Assembly: GCA_012932295.1 (NCBI GenBank)
Contig: JAAONU010000001.1
Span: 42,939,134-43,003,133 of the forward strand
Source: Cyclina sinensis
Taxonomy: Eukaryota; Mollusca; Bivalvia; Venerida; Veneridae
Length of the DNA: 64,000 nucleotides
Reading direction: 5' to 3'
How positions within the stretch are numbered: position 1 is the first letter of the stretch; every line of letters begins with the position of its first letter. The notes under the pieces are model-generated. The model saw only the letters and a list, made by a program, of their open reading frames with translations, was not told the origin of the DNA and ran no database searches. The position numbers and the translations under genes are program-made. Below are positions 1 to 11,077 of the stretch, piece after piece.

Positions 1-405
1 AGACTGCTCATTTAATTTTCATAAATGTCTCATCATACATGGTTGGAGTCAAAATGTATAAAAAAAACCTCTAATAAAACTCAAGAATTGCCAACAATAA
101 AAAAAAAAATTCTAATATATTAATAAACCCTTTTTCAATCAAATCACAAGGTTCTGAATGGATTTTTAAAACTGTAATAGAAATCTATATTGAACTTGCA
201 GTTTCCACTGCTTTGTTTTTTGGGGTATCATTCACTTATATTAGAATTCAACAAACTCCAGACATTTATTTAAACATACAATGTTTCACCTATTATCACA
301 CAATAAACATCTGTGATACTTCTATGGCAACATGCATGAAGAGCACTTAAAATTAAAGAGACAGCAAAAAAGCCTTATAATAATACTTGATTCATGTGTG
401 CTTAC

Positions 406-1870
406 GTCTGTAATCAATGTCTAAGCCACTGAACTCCAGCTCAACCCCCTGCAGGGCCTCTCCAAGCGTCTCATGGTAATGGCTAATACTCTCCTTAGGT
501 CCAGCACAGAATGGCAAGGAGAAATAGGAGTATGTTTCCTGTCTGTTATGGTATGGCCCCACTGTATTCATCCACAACACTACTTCCTCTTCTTGCTCAT
601 ACTGAAAGAGAGATACAAATATTGATTTTTTTTTCAATACCTTTTTTTTGTAAAAAAACTGTAATAAAAGAAAACAAAATGGACAGAAAGAATTTGATTA
701 AAACATCAATGAATAAACTGTGTAAACTAATTCAGTTCAAATTGGATATATTTTTTTTCCCTTGGTTAACTTAAGAAATAATAGGTATCCAGGCGTGGTT
801 TATCGTAGAATAACCCACGTTTTGAGTTCATAAGCGTAGAAATATATCGTGAAGGCTGTAGGCCTGAGTGATATATTGTTTCGCATAAGAACGAGCTATA
901 GGTTAATCCCAGCAAAGACAGAATACTACAAATTCTTCCCAAGAACAGTCTTCCACTGGAACAGCCTACCTGCTAATATTGTCACATTGCCCACACTTAG
1001 TAGGTTCAATATGGCTGTTAACATGTATACTGAGCATATATCACCATAATACGTATGCTAGATTGCCTTTACTTTTAACAAACCCTCTACATTTCCCACT
1101 GCTTATTTTTCAATGTATATATTTTGAATACGTCTTCTTTCTGTCACTTTTTAACACTTCTTAGTATCTTGATGTGCCAACTGTCTATGTCCTCGTAAAG
1201 GGTTTGACAGATAAGGAAGTCAGATAATCTTTGAAATACAGCACCAAATAATTAGAATACAGGTTCCAGACTTAAAAAGCTTCAGTTTCCAAAGAAGTGA
1301 TTAGAAATCTTCCACTGCTTTTCCTTCAAGTATTGTTCACAAATCTGCAAAGTATCAACTCCTATTATTGTAGAGAAGCAGTGGTCAAAGGGTTAGAGCG
1401 CCGGACTCTCAATCAGGAGGCTGCTAGTTCGAATATCATCAGAGGTGAGTCTTCAGTGACATTCCAGTCCTCAATTTTGGCACGAGTACTGGTATGAACC
1501 ATGTAAGTTGCAAGAACTTGCCTATGGGGTATAGTCAGTATTAACTGTTGGTAGTAATAATTTGTACTTGTTCCGATAATCCGTAACTAATAGTAGAAAT
1601 AATGAAGAGATTTGTAAGCCCTTAGTATGCGTACTTCGGGCTGATGAAAACAGTTCTTACGATCAAAATAAACTAACACTTCTTCTAAATAAATAAAAAA
1701 TCACCCTTAATACTGCTCAGTCAAACATGTCTTTGGAGAATAATGAAAAATGACAGGTTTGTTGACGTTGTCAAACAACTGTAAATAAAACTTACAATAT
1801 GGTTATGTTCGTCTGTATTCGCCAATTCTGCACAGAACAGAAGAATGAAAGCTGCAGCTAAATATTTCAT
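406..1870 (-). CDS. TM9SF3: TM9SF3-like protein, first two coding exons (partial gene)
   Basis: Two exons join in frame. Exon 1 (1870-1796, 25 codons) starts at an ATG and encodes a hydrophobic signal peptide ([15 protein letters not shown]) followed by an acidic/His stretch (DEHNH); it ends at a GTAAGT donor. Exon 2 (601-406) follows a TTTCAG acceptor and encodes the start of the lumenal domain, with [21 protein letters not shown] and [20 protein letters not shown], ending at a GTAAGC donor. These motifs match the N-terminus of transmembrane 9 superfamily member 3, a nonaspanin of the Golgi/endomembrane system, better than the other TM9SF paralogues I know. The remaining lumenal part and the nine membrane segments lie to the left of the window. 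The stretch 602-1795 is intron and holds a foldback hairpin, a LINE remnant and a SINE; 1-405 is intron 2. The family call is strong; the paralogue call is from recalled similarity. Confidence 0.9.
826..892. repeat. Short imperfect foldback hairpin (MITE-like) in TM9SF3 intron 1
   Basis: The arms GTTCATAAGCG and CGCATAAGAAC pair across a core containing GAAGGCTGTAGGCCTGAGTGAT. The same core (with one C/T change) forms the centre of the two large foldback elements at about 39870-40235 and 58985-59375, so this is a short relative of that family. Confidence 0.6.
893..1050 (+). pseudogene. Non-LTR retrotransposon remnant: extreme C-terminus of a reverse transcriptase
   Basis: The translation contains [16 protein letters not shown] followed by about 20 residues. 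The FFPRT.xxWNxLP box is the usual C-terminal signature of jockey/CR1-type LINE proteins and occurs in both LINE copies at 5951-6841 and 7930-10667. Only this last part of the ORF is present, so it is a 5'-truncated or decayed copy inside TM9SF3 intron 1. Confidence 0.65.
1377..1590 (+). mobile_element. tRNA-derived SINE with a LINE-like 3' tail
   Basis: The head resembles a tRNA gene: a box A-like stretch (TGGTCAAAGGGTTAGAGCG) followed about 35 bases later by a box B-like AGTTCGAATATC, as in RNA polymerase III promoters. A tRNA-unrelated body follows. The tail TATAGTCAGTATTAACTGTT and the ten bases after it match the 3' tail of the LINE at 10770-10815 with 4 mismatches in 31 bases. The exact 3' end and the target duplication were not resolved. 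It lies in TM9SF3 intron 1. Confidence 0.65.
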
Positions 1871-2744
1871 CTTCCTTATGCGCGCTTACAGAAATGAACA
1901 ATTGCAATATAAACTCGATGGAGCAGGATTTACTAATCACTTCGTTTAGACTACAGTCATAGATCTGTAGCCTCCATTAGCCACGTCAGAATGCAAGGGC
2001 AGAAAACTCGTTAATAAATACTATTGACACGTATAATGAATAGAGAGGTCCGTCGACGAATTTAAAGGGTTTATCTAAAATTTGTTGGACTGGTAAAATA
2101 CCTAGAATACCAGGTTTATGAAAGAATCAAACGAAACTAGAGATGTTTTTGTTAGTGAAAAAAGCAGTCCAACGCTTTAGTGCCTGATCAGAAGCAGTGT
2201 TATTTTAGAGAAATGGCTGTGAAAAAAAAAAACTTTTTTATTATCGCAATTAAATCATTTGTAATCCATCCAACGTCAATGATACTAACTTAAGTTCTGT
2301 GCACAGCCGTAGCAACACTAATACTGGTAAGTTTAGTTTTAAGTTTAAAAGTTTAAAAATATAAGATACCCTATGGCTTATTTGTAAATTGTTTTATAAA
2401 TTAACATACATTCATATAATGCTCAATACATTTCAAATAAATGGCAAAAGTGTTTGGCCACAATTTCTTTCAACTTAGTTATGGTCTTCACTTCACATAT
2501 TGTTTTTAATGAACCCAAGGAGCATGCAATAATTTTTGTTAGTCAATACTATAAAATAGATAATTTCTACAGTTACATTTAGTATTATTTCTTATGATAT
2601 TCATTAGAAATATAATTTAACAGTTATCTTATTAATACAGAGCAAAATTTTGCAAATAAAGGAAACAAAAAAGATGTTAAATGAAAAAAGAAATTGAAGA
2701 CATGTAGAAACAAGAAATGTTTGTTAAACATACATGCCCCCCCC
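1871..2744. other. TM9SF3 upstream region
   Basis: This is the region immediately 5' of the TM9SF3 start codon and should hold its promoter and 5' UTR. It is AT-rich. I see no TATA box at a convincing place, and no other gene or repeat that I can name. Confidence 0.3.
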
Positions 2745-3462
2745 CCCCCAGCAGCACCTAATTGCTTGTGGTTGGACCAAAGCGTTTTCTAGTTATTGAT
2801 CAGAAACCGTTTTTAGCATCAAGGTTCCTGTGGCCTTGACCTTTGACCTAATGACCTCAAAATCAATAGGGTCATCTACTGGTGTTGATCAACCAGCACA
2901 CCAAGTTTGGTGAACCTAGGTCAAAGCGTTCTCTAGTTATTGATCGGAAACCGTTTTAAGGATGAAAGTCTCTGTGATCTTGACATTTGACCTAATGACC
3001 TCAAAATCAATAGGGGTCATCTACTGGTGATGACCAACCGGCATACCAAGTTTGGTGAACCTAGGTCAAAGCGTTCTCTAGTTATTGATCGGAAACCGTT
3101 TTAAGGATGAAACTCTATGTGATCTTGACCTTCAACCTAATGACCTCAAACCAGTAGGGGACATCTACTGGTGATGACCAACCAGCATACCAAGTTTGGT
3201 GAACCTAGGTCAATGCGTTCTCTAGTTATTGATCGGAAACCGTTTTTAGGATGAAGGTCCTTGTGAGCTTGACCTTTGACCTAATGATCTCAAAATCAAT
3301 ATGGGTCATCTACTGGTGATGATCAACCAGCATACTCAGTTTGGTGAACCTAGGTCAAAGCATTCTCTAGTTATTGATCGGAAACGAAGTGTCTACCGAC
3401 GGACTGACCGACCGACATTTGCAAAACTATATGCCCCCTCATCTTCGATGGGGAGCATAAAA
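2745..3462 (-). repeat. Family A: tandem-bodied hairpin-headed repeat, about 144-bp unit, five copies
   Basis: The phrase TCTAGTTATTGATC recurs at 2788, 2932, 3077, 3221 and 3365, a period of 144-145 bp. Each unit carries CCTTGACCTTTGACCTAATG or a close variant (direct AGGTCA half-sites on the minus strand). The right end has a GACCGACCGAC stretch (3395-3417) and then a hairpin, GCCCCCTCATC against GATGGGGAGC (about 3431-3459). On the minus strand the order is hairpin head, CGGTC-rich stretch, tandem body, which is the same order as families B, C and D. A run of C at about 2740 marks the left side. Short open frames inside it are frame accidents of the repeat. Confidence 0.8.
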
Positions 3463-3699
3463 AGATCTAATAGAAGAAAATGACATTAGTGGATGGTTTA
3501 TTTGTAAACTAAGAAACTAAGAAAATTTACTATCTGAAACGTTTGGTATGACATATTTTGATAATTATGGTTAAAGTTAAAATTTATTTTGACTGACCCA
3601 CAGGTTGGTCGAAGAGCAAAAGAAATGTTTATACATCTAGAAAATCTAGCTGTAATTGTTAAGAACATGTCTAAACTAAATTAATGACTTGTTTTGTTA

Positions 3700-3800
3700 C
3701 AGATCGTCGCACTATATTTTACTGACCAAAACGGCATGGATTCGAATCCTGATAAAATCAAATACTTCACACATCCAAATGAGTTGCTTATTAAGCAATG
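3700..3800 (+). other. Possible box B-like SINE remnant
   Basis: GGATTCGAATCC at about 3738 looks like the T-arm/box B of a tRNA or SINE, but no box A or tRNA fold could be placed around it. The motif is also a near-palindrome and may be chance. Confidence 0.2.
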
Positions 3801-3909
3801 GTATAACTAAAACTTAGTCAAGAAATTATTATTTAAAATTTATCCAAACAATTATTCTCTTATTTAATTCCTGAAAAAAAACTTGTCCACTTTGTTCAAT
3901 AGATGTTAT

Positions 3910-4104
3910 CCGGAACTCGGCAAATGTGGGTTTTTCCCAGCTAATCCGGGGTTACAAACAAACTTTTACCGTTATGGCTTCACGGTACACAACCCTTCAC
4001 AAAAGGTTGATCAACGTGTTGCGCTGATTTACCTTGTTGTAACTGTAAAAGTTTGTTTGTACCCCCGGATTAGCTGGGAAAAACCCAAATATTCTTTATT
4101 CCGG
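3910..4104. mobile_element. Foldback MITE with about 60-bp terminal inverted repeats
   Basis: The left arm (3910-3969) and right arm (4045-4104) are inverted copies; both contain GGGTTTTTCCCAGCTAATCC and ACAAACAAACTTTTAC, and both outer ends read CCGG. The central spacer is about 75 bp. The whole element would form a long hairpin as RNA. No target duplication was found with confidence. The open frame that spans it on the plus strand has no protein-like features. Confidence 0.8.
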
Positions 4105-5739
4105 AGTAAGTCTATTCATTATAAGTGTTCCAGTTTTCATGATGCAAGAACTTTCTTAAAACCTGTATGCTAAACATTGCTGGGTTTAATTTTTTTTCAA
4201 AAAGTAATAAATCAATTACAATAAAATTTGAAAAAGATCAGTTAGATTACACGTAATTTACATAGATATGAGAACTGAACTGAATTATAATAAGTAAAAG
4301 TGATTATGCAAAATAGATATGGATGCAATGTGTCATCATAATATTTTGAAGTTTCTTTTAACTTTCAGTTACATATAAATAATTATCTTTGAATGCCTTT
4401 ATGTTATAAATAATATACATATTAACGACTTGCACATTAATGATTTTTCTTAAATTTAATACAATTATTTCAGTATCTTTTCAGACTTCAAATTATGATA
4501 TAAAAATAATCTATGTACTGTCTTTTACTTGATTTCGGTTATTCAAAATGTAATATTACCAGGAATATATTATTTTGAAACATTTTTTATAAATATGTAT
4601 TGGGGATGAAAAGTCTCAATAAGTCTAGACTTTTCAACTCAATTTTCAAACATATACATTCCGATATCCGATAATGCAATCATCGGATTATCGCGTCTAT
4701 TTAATGTGTGTCGATCCCGTTTTTATGTCTGTGGGATAGAATTGAACTGGAAAAAATACTGTAAAAAATAAGTTTTAGTATGTTTTTTTCTTCTGTTTTT
4801 TCCAGGTCGTGCGCATACATTGTGGAAAGGTTTTCTTATGTTGTGTAGATTTTACTTTTATCCCTTATAAATAATATTTACATGGTGATAAAGTATTTTA
4901 TTCCATAGTTTATATAATTATTAATTAAATTCTGCTAGATTATGTTTTGTATATTTTATTCATTATATTTTATATTTAGATGAAATATGTGTAATAAATT
5001 ATTATCCACTCATTATTATTTGTTGTAACAAAGGCCTGTACTATGACAATTACAGAACAAAAGGTGATAAAACTAGAGCCGCAAATGAGGCCGCAATAGG
5101 GCCGCAAAGAGGGCCGCAGATAGGGCCGCAAGGCCGCAGAATAAGGATGTCCGGGTGAAAAATCTGTCAGCTCAGCTCTAGCAGTACTAGCTACTATATA
5201 ATTTATTTAATTTATTTTTTTGTTCGTAAACAACACTGTATATTCTGCATTGTCCAGAGCGCAACCATCATAAATATCTTAAAAGGTTTTCTGAACATTG
5301 AAATTTGCTGCACAAACTTTTGTTGATTTCTGTTACTTACAAATATTCTTTAAATTTTTGTTATTGAAAACCAGAAGAAAGGAAATATTCCTGACATTTT
5401 ATTTATAATTCATATGAACCAAACCCAATACCTATTTCAGGTTTTGATCAAATTTCTGCTTCGGGTGCAATTTGCCTTTATGCGTGTCGATAGAATCATC
5501 ACCTGATAAAAGCTGTACGTGTAAATAGTCGGCCTAGCGAAAGAGCGAGGAAATCGCTGGTAAGAACTTCAGTATATTTATCTCTTTTTTTACTCAGATA
5601 CATACAAGTTCTGTTTTATATTACACACAGTATTCCCCTTTTCTGTTTCTTCTGATTTCTGTTATTTACAAAACCCATCTCTGTCAGTTTAAATGCCCAG
5701 TAGATATGTTTTCGGATATTTTTTAATTCGTCTAGTGTT
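4105..5739. other. AT-rich intergenic stretch with a small GGCCGC array
   Basis: No gene is supported here. At about 5074-5141 a short degenerate array repeats the GGCCGCAA word about six times at 11-14-bp spacing. The rest is AT-rich and shows no clear feature. Confidence 0.3.
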
Positions 5740-6858
5740 ATCTATCTATCTTTCGATACTGCCTAGACTCCCCTCACGGGTATTACTGGCAGGTGCGCGT
5801 CTGTGCAAGATAAAAGTTGTTTAAAAGCATTGAAAGGAAGACTTCAAAGCGAGAAAGTGAGATGTGAAGTAAAAAGTGCGAAAGTGTTAAAATATAAGGT
5901 GAAATGTATTTATAAGTTAAAAGTTGGTTTAAAAACACTGTTCCGCGCGATCAGGGACGGCTGGTGAGCAGAGAGGGGCTTAGGCAATGCTTAAACCCCT
6001 CTAGATCTGCCTGCAATACAACAGAAGCGGGTAGGCTGTTCCACCAAACTACAGTGTACGGAAAGAATGAAAATTTGAAATAGTTGGACGAGGTGTGGAC
6101 TTGTCTGAGGGATAGGGGGTGCATGTGACGCGACACCCTCGTAGGCCTCTCAAGATACGGAGGCAATGAAATCGCCACCAAGCCATACATAATCTTATAA
6201 AACATTATCAGTCTTGAAAGGTCACGTCTGTCTTGTAAGGTCTGCCAGCCAAGTTGGGACTGCATGCTGGTGACACTGCTGTAGTACGAATAGTCTTGTT
6301 TTACCCAACGGACAGCTCTACGTTGAACTTTTTCTATTTTATCAATATTAGATTTAGTATGTGGGCTCCACACAGATGATGCATATTCCAGTTGGGGTCT
6401 TACTAACGTCTTGTAGGCAACTTCTTTGATGTTTTCTTTTTTGGTTAGTATATTTCTACGAATGAAACCAAGAGTTTTATTTGCAGTTGTAGTGATGTTA
6501 TCAATATGTTTGTTCCAGGAAAGATCTTCTGAAATAGAAACGCCTAAATATTTAGCACTATCTACAACTTCCAGGGTTTGTCCGTGTAACCTGTAATTGA
6601 AACAAATTTTTTGTTTTTTCTTAGATATATTTAAGACAACACATTTATTTGGGTTGAATTCCATATCCCACATTTTTTCCCAGTGTACTAACTTGTCTAG
6701 ATCATCTTGTAGGGTATAACAGTCTTGCAAGTTGTTTAATGCCAAGTATACAGCAGTGTCATCTGCAAACAAACGAACCTGTGAAGAAATGAAAGTAGGG
6801 AGATCATTAATGTATAAAAGAAAGAGTAGAGGACCAAGCACTGAACCTTGTGTTATTT
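5740..6858 (-). mobile_element. 5'-truncated non-LTR retrotransposon (jockey/CR1-like), RT C-terminal half
   Basis: An uninterrupted frame of about 300 codons (6841-5951, continuing a few codons upstream as QGSVLGPLLF) contains the RT B motif QGSVLGP, YINDLP and the catalytic FADDT box, then the thumb/connection region with WDMEFNPNKC and YLGV, and ends with the FFPYTVVWWNSLP box. The protein is cut just upstream of QGSVLGP near 6858, so the endonuclease and RT fingers are absent: a typical 5' truncation from incomplete reverse transcription. The 3' UTR runs to about 5740 and ends in GATAGATAGATA, consistent with a short tandem tail. The clade call (jockey superfamily, CR1-like) rests on motif style only. 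The surviving frame has no internal stop, suggesting a fairly recent insertion. Confidence 0.85.
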
Positions 6859-6959
6859 GTTAAAAAGAAAAAGTTGCTTGATTGATTAAAAACATAGTCA
6901 CCATGGTTATCCAAAAGCTAGCTCTACCCCCAAACAGTGTAAAAATAAAGGAAAGGAAA

Positions 6960-9900
6960 AGGTCAAACTACAATCCGAAGAAAGACTCACTATTCTCAAT
7001 ATTAACTGTCGTTCTGTCAATAACAAAATTCCTGAACTACTGTGAAATCATTTTTGTTCGCGTAGGACGAATTTTCGCGTATTTCGCGCTAGAAGCAATG
7101 CGCGAATTTAAGACCGCGCTTTTATTAAACTAATAAAACATTTACGTTATCCGAATCTTGATCCTGTCCGAAATACCTGCATATGTTTTTCCACTCACTT
7201 TTGACCATTAGTTTTTGTTTTTAGCCAATATAACTTGAATAGTCGCATGATTTGACAAATTCTAAATATCAAGCAAAATTAAAATGAAACTTATTTTGTT
7301 TTCTTTTTAAGTATGCTTCGTTGGCATTGCTGGACGCTTGTCTAAAGCGTTTACTTATAATTATTATATCGTTGTCATCCACTATTTCGATAATTCGTTA
7401 AATACACTAATGAAAAAATGTAATAACAACTAACTTATATATTACACATTTTATTTATTTATTTATGTATTTTATTTATATTTATTTTCTGTTTATTGGA
7501 ACGTAAATATAACTTTGAAATACAATGACTTTCAAATACCTATACACTGTGTCAAGATAAAAGAATGTCATATTACAATACACAAGTTTAAAAAATCTCT
7601 GCAATGTTTTTTTAGCGTAAATGATTAGAGACCGGTTACAAAAGACCTGTCGGTATCGACCTTTTAATCTGTGCACACTTAACCTGTGTCAATTAACGTC
7701 AATTAACAGTTGGACCTATCAGTTTGTATATTCGAAAGCGGACCGCGGTAATCGACACGTATACACGCGTCGGTGGTGATCCAGCGTCATGCAGCTGTCG
7801 TCTGCTTTTTATGCTGATAAAAAAAAATGAATCTGAAATTGAAATGCGCGAATTTAGGACCGCGTGAACGTACTTTTTTTGTCGTTTGCGCAAAATTTCA
7901 TCCCAGCGAATTTAAATGATTTCACGGTACATCAAGTTATAGATCAAGTCAAACCTGATATAATCTGCTGCACTGAAACTTGGTTAAAACCCAGCATCCA
8001 CACTGCAGAAATTTTCCCCAGCCACCTTGGCTACCAGGTCTATAGAGATGACAGAACAACTGGCAAGGGTGGAGGTGTCCTCCTTGCAGTTACACATAAC
8101 CTACTTAGTGAAGAACAGCCAGACTTTAAAACAGATTGCAACATTATATGGTCAAAAATTTCAATAACTGGTATCAAAGACATATATGTCTCTGCATACT
8201 ACAAGCCCCATGAAAATGATGAACACTCACTAAATGAACTTTGGTCATCTATAGTAAAAATTCCTCAAAACAACAACATCTGGGTATTGGGTGACTTCAG
8301 TCTCCCAGACATGAACTGGTCAAATGAAACACCAACAGATACATGCAAATTCAAAGACATGTATGATAATTTTGCAGAGAACATGATTAATCATAATCTT
8401 GAACAAATGGTCAAAGTTCCCACATGGGTTAAAAATATCCTACATCTCTTTCTCACTAACACTCCGGGTCACGTTCATGACACAAAAGTCTTACCAAGCT
8501 TAGGTACATCAGACCATGATATAGTCTTCCATGAACTTAAGGTCAAAAGAGGGCGAATCAGGCAAACCCCTCGACTGGTCAAATCATACAAGAAAGCAAA
8601 CTGGTCTGACTTCAAAAATGACTTGGTCACTTTCAGTAGTACGTTCAACCAAAATCAAAATGAAGACCCAAACCAATTATGGGACACGTTCAAAGTTGAG
8701 ATCAAAAGGTTATCATCCAAACACGTACCGTCAAGACAATGCAAAAATAAAGCTGATTTACCATGGGTTACTCACGATATTGTTAAACAGATTAGGAAAA
8801 GGAACAAACTCTTCACAAAAATAAAAAGGTCTCGGTCACAGAATTGTCAGAACATAAAGAAATTCAAACATCTTAAGGCATCAGTGCAAAAACAAATAAG
8901 AAATGCTTATTGGTCATATCTAGAGTCAGTCATCTTCTCAGATAATACAGATCCAGGTCATAAGAAAAAGTTCTACAACTTTATTAAACACAAAAAAACT
9001 GAAAACATAGGAATTGCACCACTCAGCTCTGATGGGCATACTTACAGTGACCCAGTGTCAAAGGCGAACATACTAAACAAACAGTTTGAATCAGTTTTCT
9101 CAAAGCCTTCACCACTCAGTCTCAAACAAATAACTAAAAGCTCAATGTCATCACCTGGTCACCCACCCATGGCTCCCATATCCATCTCAGTTCAAGGAGT
9201 TGATAAGTTGTTGGCAGGACTAAACCCCCACAAAGCCCAAGGTCCAGATGAGATTTCACCTAGGTTACTCAAAGAGCTACACACAGAGATAGCACCAATC
9301 CTTAAAATCATATTCCAAAGATCACTAGACACAGGTATTGTTCCTAAGGATTGGAAACATGCCATCATCACACCAGCATACAAAAAAGGGTCAAAATCAA
9401 AACCTAGCAATTACAGACCAATATCACTCACATGTATAGCATCAAAACTAATGGAACACATCATTGTTTCAAACATGATGGATTACTTTGACAAACACAA
9501 CATACTTTGCCCACAGCAACATGGATTCAGGTCAAAACATAGCTGTGAGACACAGCTCATTGGCTTCACACAAGAAATAGCTGACAACCTTGATCAAGGT
9601 CAACAAACTGATGTCATAGTCATGGATTTCAGTAAAGCTTTTGACAAAGTAGACCACCACAAACTCATACACAAGCTGAAACACATGGGAGTTCATCCAC
9701 ACATCAGTTCATGGATACAAAACTTTCTAAAAAACAGATCACAACAAGTATTAGTGGAAAACAAGGTCTCTGACAGGCTCCCTGTGCTTTCTGGTGTCCC
9801 GCAGGGATCGGTCTTAGGTCCATGTCTCTTTCTCGCATACATCAATGACCTACCAGGAAGTGTCAGGAGCCGGGTGCGTCTATTTGCCGACGACACCATA

Positions 9901-10667
9901 GTTTATTTAACAATTAAATCACAAGCATCTGCACAAACCTTACAAAATGATTTGCACAACCTTGAAATATGGGAAAAAGAATGGTCAATGGAATTCAACC
10001 CTGACAAGTGTGAAGTACTCAGAATACACAGGAAAAGAAACCGGTCATCTTTCCTTACACCCTACATAACACTAAACTGAAAACCACAGAAAATGCAAAA
10101 TACTTAGGAGTTACCATAAGTAGCAACCTAAACTGGTCATCCCACATAAACAATATCACAAACAAAGCAAAAAACAGCTTAAGGTTCATCAGACGAAACG
10201 TCAAAACACAAAACAAACAACTCAAAGAAGCCGCATACAAAACATATGTAAGACCACAGGTTGAATACTGCTCAACCATATGGCATCCATAGCAAAAATA
10301 TCTCACACACAGAATAGAAATGGTCCAGAGGTCAGCTGCAAGGTACGTTCATAATGATTACCACTATACAAGCAGTGTAACAAACATGATCAAAGAACTA
10401 AAATGGTCAACTTTAGAACAAAGGCGAAACCATGCCAGCCTGGTCATGCTACACAAAATAAAAAACAATCAGGTCAACGTTGATCACAATCACCTTACAA
10501 ACACAAGAAACAGCAAATTCCTCATTCCACAATCAAAAACACAACATCACATGAACTCATTCTTCCCAAGGACTATACGACTCTGGAATGAATTACCGAC
10601 CGAGATTAAGGCTACCCCAACTGTGCCAGCTTTTATCAGTGGACTAAACAAGTTTTATAGATTTTAA
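6960..10667 (+). pseudogene. Endonuclease-reverse transcriptase ORF2 of the LINE (disrupted)
   Basis: The endonuclease begins before 7039 (NINCRSVNNKIPEL) and resumes at 7930 (HQVIDQVKPDIICC, then the catalytic TETWL motif). The GDFN box reads GDFS (8290-8301), so a catalytic Asn is replaced by Ser; SDHDIVFHEL is the C-terminal endonuclease motif. Reverse transcriptase follows, with RPISLTCIASKLMEHII, DFSKAFDKVDHHKL, GVPQGSVLGP and FADDT intact. The frame breaks near 10050 (a one-base loss, giving an early stop at 10080) and continues in another frame with KYLGVTISSNLNWSSHINN. A nonsense codon sits at about 10291, and the last part (10320-10667) ends with FFPRTIRLWNELP. The protein would have inserted new copies by target-primed reverse transcription. 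Confidence 0.88.
7040..7927. mobile_element. 888-bp TIR DNA element (MITE-like) with TA target duplication, inserted in the LINE
   Basis: The ends are inverted repeats: left CTGTGAAATCATTT, right the complement of CCGTGAAATCATTT, with weaker pairing continuing for about 45 bp (GCG-rich TTCGCG words). TA is present on both sides (7038-7039 and 7928-7929). Removing the element plus one TA fuses codon CTA with CATCAAGTT and restores an unbroken endonuclease frame, which proves the boundaries. A subterminal word TGCGCGAATTTARGACCGCG occurs near both ends in direct orientation (7098 and 7845). No transposase is encoded, so it is non-autonomous. A TA duplication fits Tc1/mariner-like or a similar TA-targeting superfamily. 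Confidence 0.88.
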
Positions 10668-10815
10668 AGTACTTAAAATAAATGTTTAAGTAAGATCTTC
10701 AGTTAAATCTTGTTTTCTTTGTTATTAACTTTTATAATTTTAAATGTTCCTGACACGCGCCTGCCTAGTATAGTCAGTATTGACTTTTGGCAGTACTAAG
10801 TTGAAGTTGAAGTAT

Positions 10816-11041
10816 GAATAGGGCCTTGTAAAATGCTGAAGACTTTATCTCATTTAGAATATAAAAGCCGTTTGGCAGAGACAACAGAATCAGTTCTAGG
10901 TGAGTTAAACCTCAACCTAACCTCAAGGTGAAATGATTCATGAGAGATTTTGAAGAAAAAGGCAGTTTGTCATTATTTCAGGCAAGTTGATAAGTAGTCT
11001 CTCTATTTCGCCTCCGAAGGTGAACTGTTAACAGTATGCTC

Positions 11042-11077
<36 letters not shown>

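Larger units (their letters stand above)
6862..10815 (+). mobile_element. Non-LTR retrotransposon (jockey/CR1-like), near full ORF2, interrupted by a DNA element
   Basis: This copy encodes an APE-type endonuclease followed by reverse transcriptase and a 3' UTR. The 5' start is uncertain because it abuts the opposite-facing LINE copy near 6858. The 3' end at about 10815 is the short direct repeat AGTTGAAGTTGAAG, the microsatellite-like tail expected for CR1/jockey elements. The same tail occurs inverted at 39001-39052 and in the SINE at 1525-1560. An 888-bp TIR element (7040-7927) lies inside the endonuclease domain. The copy is dead: besides that insertion it has a frameshift and a stop in ORF2. 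Confidence 0.88.

Noticed and set aside
1385..1440. Functional tRNA gene
   Set aside because: The box A- and B-like parts do not fold into a complete cloverleaf with a paired acceptor stem, and the sequence continues into a LINE-like tail, so it is a SINE head.
3883..4173. 96-codon plus-strand frame
   Set aside because: It spans the foldback element 3910-4104 and consists mostly of its inverted arms; not protein-like.
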